Below are positions 24,022 to 33,264 of a stretch of DNA of 64,000 bases, piece by piece (the first letter of the stretch is position 1; each line of letters opens with the position of its first letter). The stretch lies in contig CAZBLH010000002.1 in assembly GCA_964492775.1 (NCBI GenBank), positions 67,440 to 131,439 of the forward strand, read 5' to 3'. The notes beneath the pieces were generated by a model. It saw nothing but the letters and a program-made list of their open reading frames with translations. It did no database searches and had not been told where the DNA came from. Source of the DNA: WRDS01 sp964492775. GTDB lineage: Bacteria; Actinomycetota; Coriobacteriia; Anaerosomatales; PHET01. Both the position numbers and the translations under genes were made by a program.

Positions 24022-25953
24022 GTGGACTGGGTCGCACTCATACCCCTGCTCCCGGCAGCGGCGTTTATTGCGCTTCTGCCTCTGTCGCGTGCTGTGCGCA
24101 ACCGGATGCTCTGGCTGCCGGTCGCTGCGATGTCCGGCTCGCTCGCCCTTTCAGTCGCGTCGCTTATCGCAATATGGCCGAGCGGCTCGGCTGAGGCGGC
24201 CTCCGGGCCCGCCTGGCGGCTGAGCTGGCCTCTTGCCTCTGTAGGTGGTGCGGATATCGGCCTGTCGCTGTCGCTCGACCCGCTCGCTGCAGCCACGCTT
24301 ACCGTTGTCACGATCGTTGCCACAGGCGTACTGGTGTACTCGCTCGGCTACCTGCACCGTGACGACCGCCGAGGCTGGTACTTCGCAGTGGTCTCGCTGT
24401 TCACGTCGGCCATGCTTGCGCTCGTGCTCTCGGGGAACCTGCTTCTGACCTTCGCCATGTGGGAGGTCATGGGTTTGTGCTCGTACCTGCTCATCGGCTT
24501 CTGGCATGAGCTCGAGGCACCGCGCAAGGCCTCTCAGAAAGCGTTCCTCACCACGCGCATCGGCGATCTCGGCTTCCTGGTTGCGCTCTTCGCGATTTTC
24601 GCGAACACCGGCAGCTTCGACCTGGCGCAAGTTCTTCAGGCTGCGCCCGGCTGGGCCCCTGGGGTCGCGCTCGTTGTGGCGCTTGGACTGCTTTGGGCTG
24701 CGATGGGTAAGTCGGCGCAGCTGCCGCTACACGTGTGGCTCCCTGACGCGATGGCCGGCCCGACGCCTGCGTCCGCGCTCATCCATGCGGCCACCATGGT
24801 CGCTGCTGGCGTGTTCGTCGTCGCCCGCATGTTGCCTGTCTTCGAGCTGGTGCCCGGAGTCATGAGCGCGATGCTTGTGATTGGAGCCGTGACCGCGCTC
24901 GTCGGCGGACTGCTCGCAGCGGTCCAGCACGATGTGAAGAAGGTGGCGGCCTACTCGACGATCAGCCAGCTCGGCCTCATGTTCGTGGCGCTCGGCGCGG
25001 GGAGCGCGACCGCGGCGCTGTTCCACCTGACCACGCACGCCTTCTTCAAGTCCCTGATATTCCTCGGCAGTGGCGTGATCATCCACTCCGCTCACACGCA
25101 GGACATGCGGGAGATGGGCGGGCTCGCGAAGCATCTGCCCGTCACGACCGTGACGTTTGGCATCGGATGCCTTGCGCTCGCCGGCGTACCGCCGCTGTCT
25201 GGCTTCTTCAGCAAGGACGAAATCCTTGCCGTCCTGCTGCATGATCAGCACTACGCGATCTTCGCCGTCGTGGTGCTCTCATCGGCGATCACCGCCTACT
25301 ACGTCACCCGCCTGTGGTTCCGTGTCTTCACCGGACCCGAGCAGGGCCACGGCCTGCATGAGGCGCACTACTCAATGCTCGCGCCGATGGTCGTGCTTGC
25401 CGCGATCACTCTGGTGGCCGGCTTCGGCACGACGCTGTTCGCCGGGCTGTTCGGCGAGACGGGCCACTTCCCGGGCCTCGACATGTGGCTCATCTCGTTC
25501 GCCGTCGCCGGGACGGGCATCGCTGCCGGCTGGTGGATCTACGGGCGCCGCTCGGCAGTCACGAACACGCGCGTGTGGAAGGACCGATTCGGCTACGCGT
25601 ATGACGCGCTGGCGAACAAGCTGTACTTCGACCTCACGTACGAGAAGGTCTTCATTCGCGGCTACTTCGTGCTAGCGTCGGAGCTCAGCCGCTTCGACGC
25701 CAGGGTCGTCGATGGTGTCGTCAATGGAGCGGCCCGCGTCTGGTCGGTGCTTTCCGGCGGCATGTCGCTGTTTGACGGCCGAGTTGTGGATGGCGCGGTG
25801 AACGGGCTTGCATCGGGAGCGAGGGCGCTCGGCAACTCGGCGCGTCGGATCCAGACCGGGCGGCTACAGGACTACCAGCGGCTCATCGTGGGAGCCTCGC
25901 TCTGCCTGCTTATGGGCTTGTACGTACTGATGCTGGTGAAAGGGGCCGGATAA
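24022..25953 (+). CDS. nuoL: NADH-quinone oxidoreductase subunit L
   Basis: Largest antiporter-like proton-pumping subunit, 643 aa. The LLTFAMWEVMGLCSYLLIGF helix carries the key Glu, AQLPLHVWLPDAMAGPTPASA carries the conserved Lys-proximal loop, and HDVKKVAAYSTISQLGLM is the broken helix with the conserved Lys. The C-terminal part after about residue 520 would be the long lateral helix and its end anchor. GTG 24022, 2 nt after nuoK. Confidence 0.96.
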   Translation: MDWVALIPLLPAAAFIALLPLSRAVRNRMLWLPVAAMSGSLALSVASLIAIWPSGSAEAASGPAWRLSWPLASVGGADIGLSLSLDPLAAATLTVVTIVATGVLVYSLGYLHRDDRRGWYFAVVSLFTSAMLALVLSGNLLLTFAMWEVMGLCSYLLIGFWHELEAPRKASQKAFLTTRIGDLGFLVALFAIFANTGSFDLAQVLQAAPGWAPGVALVVALGLLWAAMGKSAQLPLHVWLPDAMAGPTPASALIHAATMVAAGVFVVARMLPVFELVPGVMSAMLVIGAVTALVGGLLAAVQHDVKKVAAYSTISQLGLMFVALGAGSATAALFHLTTHAFFKSLIFLGSGVIIHSAHTQDMREMGGLAKHLPVTTVTFGIGCLALAGVPPLSGFFSKDEILAVLLHDQHYAIFAVVVLSSAITAYYVTRLWFRVFTGPEQGHGLHEAHYSMLAPMVVLAAITLVAGFGTTLFAGLFGETGHFPGLDMWLISFAVAGTGIAAGWWIYGRRSAVTNTRVWKDRFGYAYDALANKLYFDLTYEKVFIRGYFVLASELSRFDARVVDGVVNGAARVWSVLSGGMSLFDGRVVDGAVNGLASGARALGNSARRIQTGRLQDYQRLIVGASLCLLMGLYVLMLVKGAG

Positions 25954-25955
25954 GC

Positions 25956-27413
25956 GTGCTGACCGCTATCGTCTTCCTACCGCTGCTCGGCGTGCTCGGC
26001 TGCGCGCTCGTGCCAAGGAGCCACGCCGGACTCGCCCGCTGGGTCGCGCTCGTTGTCACCGTGGCCGATCTCGTGCTGGCCGCCGTGATGGTCGCTCGCT
26101 TCGCCCCCGATGGCGGGCTGCAGTTTGCCGAGCGGCTCTCCTGGATCCCGCAGGCTGACATCCAGTACTTCCTCGGCGTGGACGGCATTTCGATGCCGCT
26201 GGTCGCTCTCTCGGCGCTCCTGACCTTCCTTGCGGTCATCGCGAGCTGGAAGATCGACGCCAACCCACGCATGTACTTCGCGATGATGCTGCTTCTGCAG
26301 GTGGGCATGAACGGCGTCTTCTCTGCACTGGACCTCGTGCTCTTCTACGTCTTCTGGGAGCTCGTGCTCGTGCCGATGTACTTCCTCATCTCCAAGTGGG
26401 GCGGCCCGCGGCGCGAGTACGCGGCGATCAAGTTCTTCCTCTACACGCTACTGGGCTCGGTGTTCATGCTCGTCGGCATCGTCGCTCTCTACCTCTACAC
26501 CGGCACCTTCGATATTGTCGAGCTTGCCGAGAAGGGCTCCGCGCTCGCACCCGGCGTCCAGTGGTGGCTGTTCGCCGCATTCTTCCTCGGCTTCGCCGTG
26601 AAGGTCCCGGTCTTCCCGCTGCATACGTGGCTTCCTGACGCGCACGTCGAGGCGCCGACGGCGGGCTCGGTACTGCTCGCGGGCGTGCTGCTGAAGATGG
26701 GGACGTACGGCTTCATGCGGATCTCGCTGCCGGTGCTTCCTGATGCATTCGCGAGCTGGCAGTGGGCGATCGGGCTTCTGGCGGTGATCTCGATCGTGTA
26801 CGGAGCGGCGGTAGCCTTCGCCCAGAGCGACCTCAAGAAGCTGGTCGCCTACTCGTCCGTGTCGCACATGGGCTTCGCCATGCTCGGCATAGCCTCGGGC
26901 ACGGCTGCGGGACTCTCCGGCGCGATGGCGGTGAATGTGAGCCATGGACTGGTCACCGGCATGCTATTCCTGATGGTCGGCATGCTCTACGACCGCACGC
27001 ACACCCGCGAAATCTCCAAGCTCTCCGGCGTCGTTGGGGCGACACCCGTGATCGGTGGCTTACTCGCCTTCGCTTCCTTCGCCTCGCTCGGCCTGCCCGG
27101 CTTGTCGGGATTCGTCGGCGAGTTCCTGTCGCTCCTCGGGGCGTGGGCATCCGCGGCGGTTCCCGCGTGGATGGTGCTTGTGGCGGCGCTCGGCGTGCTT
27201 CTCGGCGCCGCCTACATCCTGTGGATGCTGCAGCGTGTGGCGTTCGGCGAGCCGAGCGAGGCCATGGCCGGCCAGGCCGACGCGTCGCTTCGCGAGATCG
27301 CGACGGTGCTGCCGCTCGTCGCGCTCGTCGTCGTGATCGGCCTGTACTGGTCGTCGCTGCTGCGATACGTGGACCCCGCGGTTACTGAGCTCGCTCGGCT
27401 GCTGGGGGCGTAG
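25956..27413 (+). CDS. nuoM: NADH-quinone oxidoreductase subunit M
   Basis: Second antiporter-like subunit, 485 aa, about 14 helices. Key motifs: VLFYVFWELVLVPMYFLI with the conserved Glu, KVPVFPLHTWLPDAHVEAPT, and SDLKKLVAYSSVSHMGF with the conserved Lys. GTG 25956 follows nuoL by 2 nt. nuoN begins at the next base after the stop. Confidence 0.96.
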   Translation: MLTAIVFLPLLGVLGCALVPRSHAGLARWVALVVTVADLVLAAVMVARFAPDGGLQFAERLSWIPQADIQYFLGVDGISMPLVALSALLTFLAVIASWKIDANPRMYFAMMLLLQVGMNGVFSALDLVLFYVFWELVLVPMYFLISKWGGPRREYAAIKFFLYTLLGSVFMLVGIVALYLYTGTFDIVELAEKGSALAPGVQWWLFAAFFLGFAVKVPVFPLHTWLPDAHVEAPTAGSVLLAGVLLKMGTYGFMRISLPVLPDAFASWQWAIGLLAVISIVYGAAVAFAQSDLKKLVAYSSVSHMGFAMLGIASGTAAGLSGAMAVNVSHGLVTGMLFLMVGMLYDRTHTREISKLSGVVGATPVIGGLLAFASFASLGLPGLSGFVGEFLSLLGAWASAAVPAWMVLVAALGVLLGAAYILWMLQRVAFGEPSEAMAGQADASLREIATVLPLVALVVVIGLYWSSLLRYVDPAVTELARLLGA

Positions 27414-28784
27414 ATGACCGGCTACTGGCTCATAGCGCCCGAGATTCTGCTGATTGCTGCGGTCGCGTGGGCGCTCTTTGCCGAGCGGCTGCCCGGCGGC
27501 GACCGCTCGGCACCGTGGGTCGGGTTCGTGCTCGCGATAGCAGCAGGTGCCCTGTCGGCACTAGCCACGACGGGCGCGGCCTACTTCGGCGACCTCATCG
27601 TGGTAGACGCGGCGGCGCGTTTTGCGCGTGTGGCCATCGCGGCGATCACGGCACTGTGGATGCTGTGGACCGCAGGCCGAGGGCGTGGCCGCATCCGCGA
27701 GGCGGTCGCGCTCGCTCTGCTGTCGGCGATCGGGTGCCTTCTGATGGCAAGCGCCCAGGAGATCGTCACCATTGTGCTCGCGCTCGAGCTCGCGACGATG
27801 CCGGCCTACGTGCTCATCGGGTACCGGCGCTGGCGGGTGTCGGGGCTCGAGGGAGCCCTCAAGTACTTCCTGCTCTCGATGCTCACGACACTCGTGATGC
27901 TGTACGGGCTGTCGTTCGTGTACGGCCTCACGGGCACCACGCGCCTGGCCGAGCTCGACCTCTCCGGCACCGGCGCGCTCGGCATCCTCGCCGTCACGCT
28001 CACACTGGTCGGCCTGCTCGCCAAGCTTTCGGCCGCGCCGTTCCATTACTGGGCTCCCGACGCCTACGAGGGCGCCGAGTCCTGGTCCGTCGCGTTCGTA
28101 TCGACCGTCCCCAAGCTCGCCGGTGCCGTCGCGGTCGTGCGCTTCGTGTTAGCTCTCGCCGACTCCTCGGCCGGGCTCGGGCCGGCACTGCTCGTTGCAT
28201 CCGTCACCTCCATGGTGCTTGGCAACCTCGCTGCGCTCTCGCAGGATGATGTCCGGCGCATGATGGCATACTCGGGTGTGGCCCACACGGGATACCTGCT
28301 TCTCGCTGCGGCGACGCTCTCTCCCTCCGGATACGGTGCCGCGGTCTTCTATGCCGCTGCCTATGCGCTCCCATCGCTCGGCGTGATGCTCGTGGCCGCC
28401 GAGGTGGGGGACCGAGTGAGCGACTTCGGCAGCGCCGCCGCCAGACGCCCCGTCGTGGCGTGGTCGGTGGTGGCGATGCTCGTCTCGCTGATCGGCATTC
28501 CGCCGCTGCTTGGCTTCTTCGGCAAGCTCTACCTCTTCGGCACTGCGGTTGATGCGGGGCTTGGAGTGTGGGTGGTGCTGGCGGTTGCGATGAGCGTGGT
28601 ATCCGCCGCCTACTACTTGCGCATCGTGCGCGCCATGTTCGCTACCGATTCGGAGCAGGGGAGCACCGAGGTTCGCGGATCGGTGGCCGCCGACGCCGCC
28701 ATCATCGCAACGGCAGTACTCACGTTCGCGCTCGGGCTTGCCGCAGGACCGCTGTTTTCCGCGCTCGGCGCACTGATGCCGTAA
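27414..28784 (+). CDS. nuoN: NADH-quinone oxidoreductase subunit N
   Basis: Third antiporter-like subunit, 456 aa. The EIVTIVLALELATMPAYVLI helix, APFHYWAPDAYEGAESWSVAF and SQDDVRRMMAYSGVAHTGYL (with Arg-Arg where NuoL/M have Lys-Lys) are characteristic of NuoN. ATG starts directly after the nuoM stop. It closes the operon: no nuoE, nuoF or nuoG follows, and a protease gene starts 168 nt later. Confidence 0.95.
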   Translation: MTGYWLIAPEILLIAAVAWALFAERLPGGDRSAPWVGFVLAIAAGALSALATTGAAYFGDLIVVDAAARFARVAIAAITALWMLWTAGRGRGRIREAVALALLSAIGCLLMASAQEIVTIVLALELATMPAYVLIGYRRWRVSGLEGALKYFLLSMLTTLVMLYGLSFVYGLTGTTRLAELDLSGTGALGILAVTLTLVGLLAKLSAAPFHYWAPDAYEGAESWSVAFVSTVPKLAGAVAVVRFVLALADSSAGLGPALLVASVTSMVLGNLAALSQDDVRRMMAYSGVAHTGYLLLAAATLSPSGYGAAVFYAAAYALPSLGVMLVAAEVGDRVSDFGSAAARRPVVAWSVVAMLVSLIGIPPLLGFFGKLYLFGTAVDAGLGVWVVLAVAMSVVSAAYYLRIVRAMFATDSEQGSTEVRGSVAADAAIIATAVLTFALGLAAGPLFSALGALMP

Positions 28785-28952
28785 GGTGCGCTCGGCCGGC
28801 ATTACGCTCGGTGGCCTCCGAAGTATGGAGACGCCGTGGACCGCAGCTGTCACCTCCGTGAATCGCGGGCGATCGGGCACATCGGGGTACAGTAATTGTT
28901 TGAGGCCACGTGCAAGAACACCCCATTTCGCTCAGTTCGCGAGGTGAAGCAG

Positions 28953-30278
28953 ATGTCCGCTGACGAGACGTATTCCGATTCCGAGAACCGCGCCGACACC
29001 CGCGCCGAGACGGCCGCCGAGCGACCCACGGTCGCACCGGCGCCTCCTGCCATCCCGCCCGGGCCGCTGCCGGCCTGCGCCGGCGATGACGAGGTGCCGT
29101 GTGTGGAGCCAGTACCGGCAGCGAGTCGACCTTCGGGTGGCGCACTGGTTCTCTCGGCAGCCTTGGGCGCCATCGTCGGGGGTCTGCTCATCACCGTACT
29201 TGCGGCGTGGGCGTTCGGGCTCGTCCCAGGCACGAGCCCGCTCATCAAGCTGCCGTCATCCGGCAGGATTGAGACCCCACGACCGACCGAGACGGTCATC
29301 AACATCGAGGGTGGCGACGTCAATGCGGTGGCTCAGACCGTTGCCGAGAAGGTCGTGCCGTCGGTGGTAAGCATCACCGTCGCGCAGCGCGGCGTCGACC
29401 CGTGGACTGGTCAGGAGTTCACGCAGGAGTCCGGTAGCGGCTCGGGCGTGATCATCCGCGAGGACGGCTACATCATCACCAACAACCACGTCATCGACGG
29501 GGCCGATCGCCTAATCGTCACGGTTGGCGTCGAGGACAAGGAAGCCAAGATCGTGGGCACCGACCCCTCCACCGACCTGGCGGTCATCAAGATCGAGGGC
29601 TCGGGCTATCCCGCGATTGGCGTCGGGTCCTCAACCGACCTGGTCGTCGGCCAGTGGGTCATGGCCGTGGGAAGCCCCTTCGGTTTCGAGCGGACGGTGA
29701 CCGTCGGGGTAGTTTCGGCGCTCAACCGCAGTGAGCTCATGCAGTCCGGCAACGACCTGACCACCTACACGAACCTCATCCAGACTGACGCCGCCATCAA
29801 TCCGGGCAACTCCGGTGGGGCGCTCGTGAACGAGGAAGGCAAGCTGGTCGGCATCAACTCGCTGATTCAATCGCCGTCGGGACAGGTGGGCGCGGCCCAG
29901 TCCTCGGGCGTCGGGTTCGCCATACCTGCGGACTTCGCCCTGAGCGTTGCCGAGCAACTGATCGAGACGGGTAGGGCAACGCACCCGATCATGGGCGTGA
30001 GCACCGAGACGGTGAACGAGACCATCGCCGCCGAGTTCGACCTTCCGGTCCGCCGAGGTGCCCTCGTGCGACTCGTGCAGTCGGGTTCGCCTGCCGAGGC
30101 CGCGGGTATCGAGCGCGGCGACATCATCGTGCGCATCGAGGATCGCGAGATCTCGGGTGTCGAAGACGTCTTTGCGGTCACGCGCTCGCACAAGGTAGGG
30201 GACACGATCACGGTGGAGGTCGTGCGGGATGGCGAGCGCAGGACCTTCGACGTCACGCTCGCGTCTGATACCCAGTGA
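28953..30278 (+). CDS. HtrA/DegP-like serine protease with PDZ domain
   Basis: Envelope quality-control protease, membrane-tethered. From ATG 28953 (GAGGTGAA upstream) it is 441 aa: an acidic and Pro-rich cytoplasmic N-terminus, one transmembrane helix near residues 65-90, a trypsin-like domain and a C-terminal PDZ domain. The triad is His179 (TNNHVID), Asp208 (STDLAVIK) and Ser287 (GNSGGALV). The PDZ begins near residue 345 with the carboxylate-binding GALVRLVQ stretch. The start is chosen over an in-frame codon 57 nt upstream because of the RBS. rlmH overlaps its stop by 4 nt. Confidence 0.93.
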   Translation: MSADETYSDSENRADTRAETAAERPTVAPAPPAIPPGPLPACAGDDEVPCVEPVPAASRPSGGALVLSAALGAIVGGLLITVLAAWAFGLVPGTSPLIKLPSSGRIETPRPTETVINIEGGDVNAVAQTVAEKVVPSVVSITVAQRGVDPWTGQEFTQESGSGSGVIIREDGYIITNNHVIDGADRLIVTVGVEDKEAKIVGTDPSTDLAVIKIEGSGYPAIGVGSSTDLVVGQWVMAVGSPFGFERTVTVGVVSALNRSELMQSGNDLTTYTNLIQTDAAINPGNSGGALVNEEGKLVGINSLIQSPSGQVGAAQSSGVGFAIPADFALSVAEQLIETGRATHPIMGVSTETVNETIAAEFDLPVRRGALVRLVQSGSPAEAAGIERGDIIVRIEDREISGVEDVFAVTRSHKVGDTITVEVVRDGERRTFDVTLASDTQ

Positions 30279-30742
30279 GGATCACGGTCATTTCGGTCGG
30301 CCGACTCAAGGAGCGTTTCTGGCGCGAGGCGGCCGATGAGTACCTGAAGCGCCTCAGCCGCTATGCCGACGTGCGCGAGGTCGAGGTCGCCGATCGCGAT
30401 CCGTCCCGTATCGGCGTCGAGCGCACACTTGTCGAGGAGGCGGCCGATGTCCTGCGTGCGATCCCCGAGGGAGCTCACGTCGTCGCGCTCGACCTCGGCG
30501 GCAAGGCTGTCTCAAGTGAGCAGTTCGCCGAGAAGATCGAAAGGCTGGCGACGGAGGGTCGTAGCAGAGTGGCGTTCATCATCGGTGGATCGCACGGCCT
30601 TGCTCCCGAGGTCATCGCGCGCTCTGACGAGCGGCTTTCGCTCGGTCCGATGACGTTGCCGCACAACCTCGCCCGAATCGTGCTGCTGGAGCAGGTGTAC
30701 CGCTCCTACAAGATTCGCCGAGGCGAGCCGTACCACAAGTGA
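30275..30742 (+). CDS. rlmH: 23S rRNA pseudouridine-1915 N3-methyltransferase
   Basis: SPOUT-class SAM methyltransferase acting on helix 69 of 23S rRNA in the assembled ribosome. 155 aa. The SAM-knot motifs FIIGGSHGL and the C-terminal signature LLEQVYRSYKIRRGEPYHK are complete. GTG 30275 overlaps the protease stop. A UUCG-loop hairpin follows immediately. Confidence 0.96.
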   Translation: MRITVISVGRLKERFWREAADEYLKRLSRYADVREVEVADRDPSRIGVERTLVEEAADVLRAIPEGAHVVALDLGGKAVSSEQFAEKIERLATEGRSRVAFIIGGSHGLAPEVIARSDERLSLGPMTLPHNLARIVLLEQVYRSYKIRRGEPYHK

Positions 30743-30774
30743 AAAGGTCCGGGGTGTTCGCACCCCGGACCTTT
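30743..30774. terminator. Bidirectional terminator with TTCG loop
   Basis: A perfect 14-bp stem (30743-30756 with 30761-30774) with loop TTCG separates rlmH on + from the convergent thioredoxin reductase on -. The ends of the stem are A/T-rich (aaa...ttt), so short U tracts occur in both directions. Confidence 0.85.
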
Positions 30775-30801
30775 GGTTCACTCCTGTGCAGGCATCGTCG
30801 C

Positions 30802-31731
30802 CTAGCGGCGCCTCAGGTCGCGGGCTGCGGCCATCGCTGCGCGAGCGCCCTGGCCTACAGCCGTAACGATCTGCTTGCCGTACTCGTCGGTGACGTCGCC
30901 GGCGGCGTACACACCCGGGGCTGAGGTCGCGCCGGACTTGTCGACGATGATCTCGCCGTGCTCGTTCAGGTCGACCAGGCCGAGAGCGAACTCCTCGGCG
31001 GAGATGGAGCCGGCCTCGATGAAGACGCCGCGAACGCGGATGTCGAGTTCGGTGCCGCCCACCTCGACCTTGAGGTTTCGTACGCGCTCGTCGCCCTCGA
31101 TAGCGATGGGCTTGGTGTTCTGCCACAGCTCGATGTAGGGGTGGACCTTGACCTTGTTGATGAGAGCCTCGGGACCCTCGAGCTCGCCCTCGAGGACGAG
31201 AATCACCTTGATGTCGAGCGAGGCGATCTGCAGGGCGGCGTCTGCGGCGGACTCCGCGGCGCCCACCACGGCGACGGTCTTGTCGGCGAAGAGTGCCGCA
31301 TCGCAGGTCGCGCAGTAGGAGACGCCGCGCCCTACGAGCTCCTTCTCGCCCGGGATAGCGAGTCGCTTCGGGGCCTTGCCGGTCGCGATGATGACGGACT
31401 TGCCGTGGATCGTCAGACCCTCACGGGTGAAGACGTCATACCCATCGCCTTCAGGGTAGATGGAGTTCACGAGCTGGTCCTTGAGGACCTTCACGCCAAA
31501 ACGGCGGATGTGGTCCTTGAAGTGGTTAACCAGCTCGGTGCCGCTGACGGGCTCCCAGCCCATGAAGTTCTCGACGCGGTGAGCGGCACGCATCTGTCCG
31601 CCGATGAAGCCGGCGACGACCGCAGTGGAGAGTCCTGAACGGGCCGCATACATCCCGGCGGTCAGGCCTGCAGGGCCGCCGCCGATGACTACCACGTCGA
31701 AGTTGCCGGCGTGTCCTTTGATCTCGCTCAT
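30802..31731 (-). CDS. trxB: Thioredoxin-disulfide reductase-like flavoprotein
   Basis: FAD-dependent pyridine nucleotide-disulfide oxidoreductase that reduces thioredoxin. From the ATG at 31731 (AAAGGA upstream) it is 309 aa. The FAD motif GGGPAGLTAG is near residue 17; the redox pair is Cys140/Cys143 (YCATCDAALF). The second nucleotide motif reads GAAESAADAA rather than the usual GGGDSAxE, so the preferred reductant (NADPH, NADH or reduced ferredoxin/F420) is uncertain. It converges on rlmH across a shared terminator. Confidence 0.93.
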   Translation of the reverse strand: MSEIKGHAGNFDVVVIGGGPAGLTAGMYAARSGLSTAVVAGFIGGQMRAAHRVENFMGWEPVSGTELVNHFKDHIRRFGVKVLKDQLVNSIYPEGDGYDVFTREGLTIHGKSVIIATGKAPKRLAIPGEKELVGRGVSYCATCDAALFADKTVAVVGAAESAADAALQIASLDIKVILVLEGELEGPEALINKVKVHPYIELWQNTKPIAIEGDERVRNLKVEVGGTELDIRVRGVFIEAGSISAEEFALGLVDLNEHGEIIVDKSGATSAPGVYAAGDVTDEYGKQIVTAVGQGARAAMAAARDLRRR

Positions 31732-31896
31732 TCGAAGTCCTTTCACTCGGGTTCCCGGCGTTAGGTCCGCCCGACATTCTTCCATATCACGGCGTCAGCT
31801 TCACATGTTGCCGTGACGTCGATTGCGTGCCACCGTTGTGACACCCATCTCGGGCATGCTTAGAGGCGACCGACCGTCCTCGACGAAAGGGACGCC

Positions 31897-33135
31897 ATGA
31901 CCGCAAGACGTCTGTTCGCGATCGGCGTGATTCTCGTACTGGCCTCCGTCGCCTGGGTCGCCCTGGGCGGTTCCGTCGAGTTCCGCACCGGTGACCGCAC
32001 CGCCTACCTTGCTGATGAGGTCACCGGACTTTGGGGGGGACCGCAGGTGCAGTCCGTCCCGAATTTCACGGCGGAGGGTGGTGTTACGCCGGAGCTCGCC
32101 GGCAGCGAAATCCGCGCGGACTTCGAACTCGACCAGAGGCGCAAGGGGCTTCTGTGGTACGCGACATACGTCGTGGACTTCGACGCGACCTACCAGGTGA
32201 AGAACCCGGCGACCAAGGACGCCAAGACCACGATGGTGTTCATGTTCCCGGATGCTCAAGGGATCTACGATGGCTTCTCGGTGAAGGTCGATGGCCGAGA
32301 TATCCCGGTGAGCTATCGGGGAGGCAACGCGGTTGCCTCGTTCGAGATTGCGCCTGGCGCGACGTCCGCTGTCTCGACCGGATACACGACCAACGGGCTC
32401 GACTTCTGGACCTACCAACCCAGCCCTGCAGGCGTGGGCATCATAGAGAACTTCAGGCTCACGATGAACACCGACTTTGCTGAGGTGGACTACCCCGACG
32501 ACGGCGTCTCGCCTACGTCACGGGAGCGCACCGATGACGGCTGGCAGCTAGTGTGGGACTACGACAGCGTAGTGAGTGGCCGACCCATCGGTCTGGTCAT
32601 GCCCTCCCCGGCCAATCCGGGTCCTCTCGTCTCGCGAATCACCTTCTTCGCACCCATATCGCTGCTGTTCTTCTTCGCCGCACTCGTGCTGTTGACCACC
32701 ACGAGTGACGTGAAGCTCCACCCGGTGCACTACGGGTTCCTCGCGGCGGCGTTCTTCGCATTTCATCTGCTACTTGCCTATCTCGCCGATCAGATCGACC
32801 TGAATGCGGCGTTCGCGATCGCTTCGGTCGCCTCGGTGCTGCTCGTGCTGGGGTACCTGCGGGTAGTGGTCGGTGCTAACCGGGCGCTGCTGGAGATCGC
32901 TCTGAGCCAGTTCGTGTTCCTCGTGCTGTTCAGTTACAGCTTCTTCTTCGAGGGGTTCACCGGTCTGGCGATCACGATCGGCTCGGTCCTCACTCTGGCC
33001 TTCTTCATGGTGAAGACTGCGCGGGTGGATTGGGACAAGGTGTTCGAGCGTACCCCGCGTCCTCGGCTGATGAACCCGGCGGTGCCGCCGGCTCCCCCCG
33101 CGACGGAGTCGGCTTCTCCCAGCGAGCCCGCTTAG
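31897..33135 (+). CDS. CreD-like inner-membrane protein
   Basis: 412-residue membrane protein. One N-terminal helix (residues 5-24) is followed by a beta-rich extracytoplasmic domain of about 220 residues, then six or so helices. The helical part has LHPVHYGFLAAAFFAFHLLLAY, closely like the LHPVQY region of CreD, and the same order of helices; the C-terminus is Pro-rich and cytoplasmic. CreD's biochemical role is unknown; in enterobacteria it belongs to the CreBC regulon. No creBC genes are present here. Start ATG follows an AAGGGA. Confidence 0.75.
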   Translation: MTARRLFAIGVILVLASVAWVALGGSVEFRTGDRTAYLADEVTGLWGGPQVQSVPNFTAEGGVTPELAGSEIRADFELDQRRKGLLWYATYVVDFDATYQVKNPATKDAKTTMVFMFPDAQGIYDGFSVKVDGRDIPVSYRGGNAVASFEIAPGATSAVSTGYTTNGLDFWTYQPSPAGVGIIENFRLTMNTDFAEVDYPDDGVSPTSRERTDDGWQLVWDYDSVVSGRPIGLVMPSPANPGPLVSRITFFAPISLLFFFAALVLLTTTSDVKLHPVHYGFLAAAFFAFHLLLAYLADQIDLNAAFAIASVASVLLVLGYLRVVVGANRALLEIALSQFVFLVLFSYSFFFEGFTGLAITIGSVLTLAFFMVKTARVDWDKVFERTPRPRLMNPAVPPAPPATESASPSEPA

Positions 33136-33167
33136 AGGTTCGCAAGGACGCACGAGTTCTGCGAGAC

Positions 33168-33216
33168 CCATGCACGCCGTCGGCGGTACGCCACCAGCCG
33201 CCGATGGCATGCATGG
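33168..33216. repeat. 19-nt inverted repeat upstream of argS
   Basis: Arms 33168-33186 and 33198-33216 pair over 19 positions with one C-A mismatch and one G-U pair, around an 11-nt loop. It lies between the CreD-like gene and argS, 49 nt before the argS start. There is no T run on the + side; it could be a terminator for the upstream gene, an operator, or a leader structure of argS. Confidence 0.8.
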
Positions 33217-33264
33217 TGTATCCTTGCAGGTCACACAGTTGCGTCTTCGGGAGGCAGTGCACCC

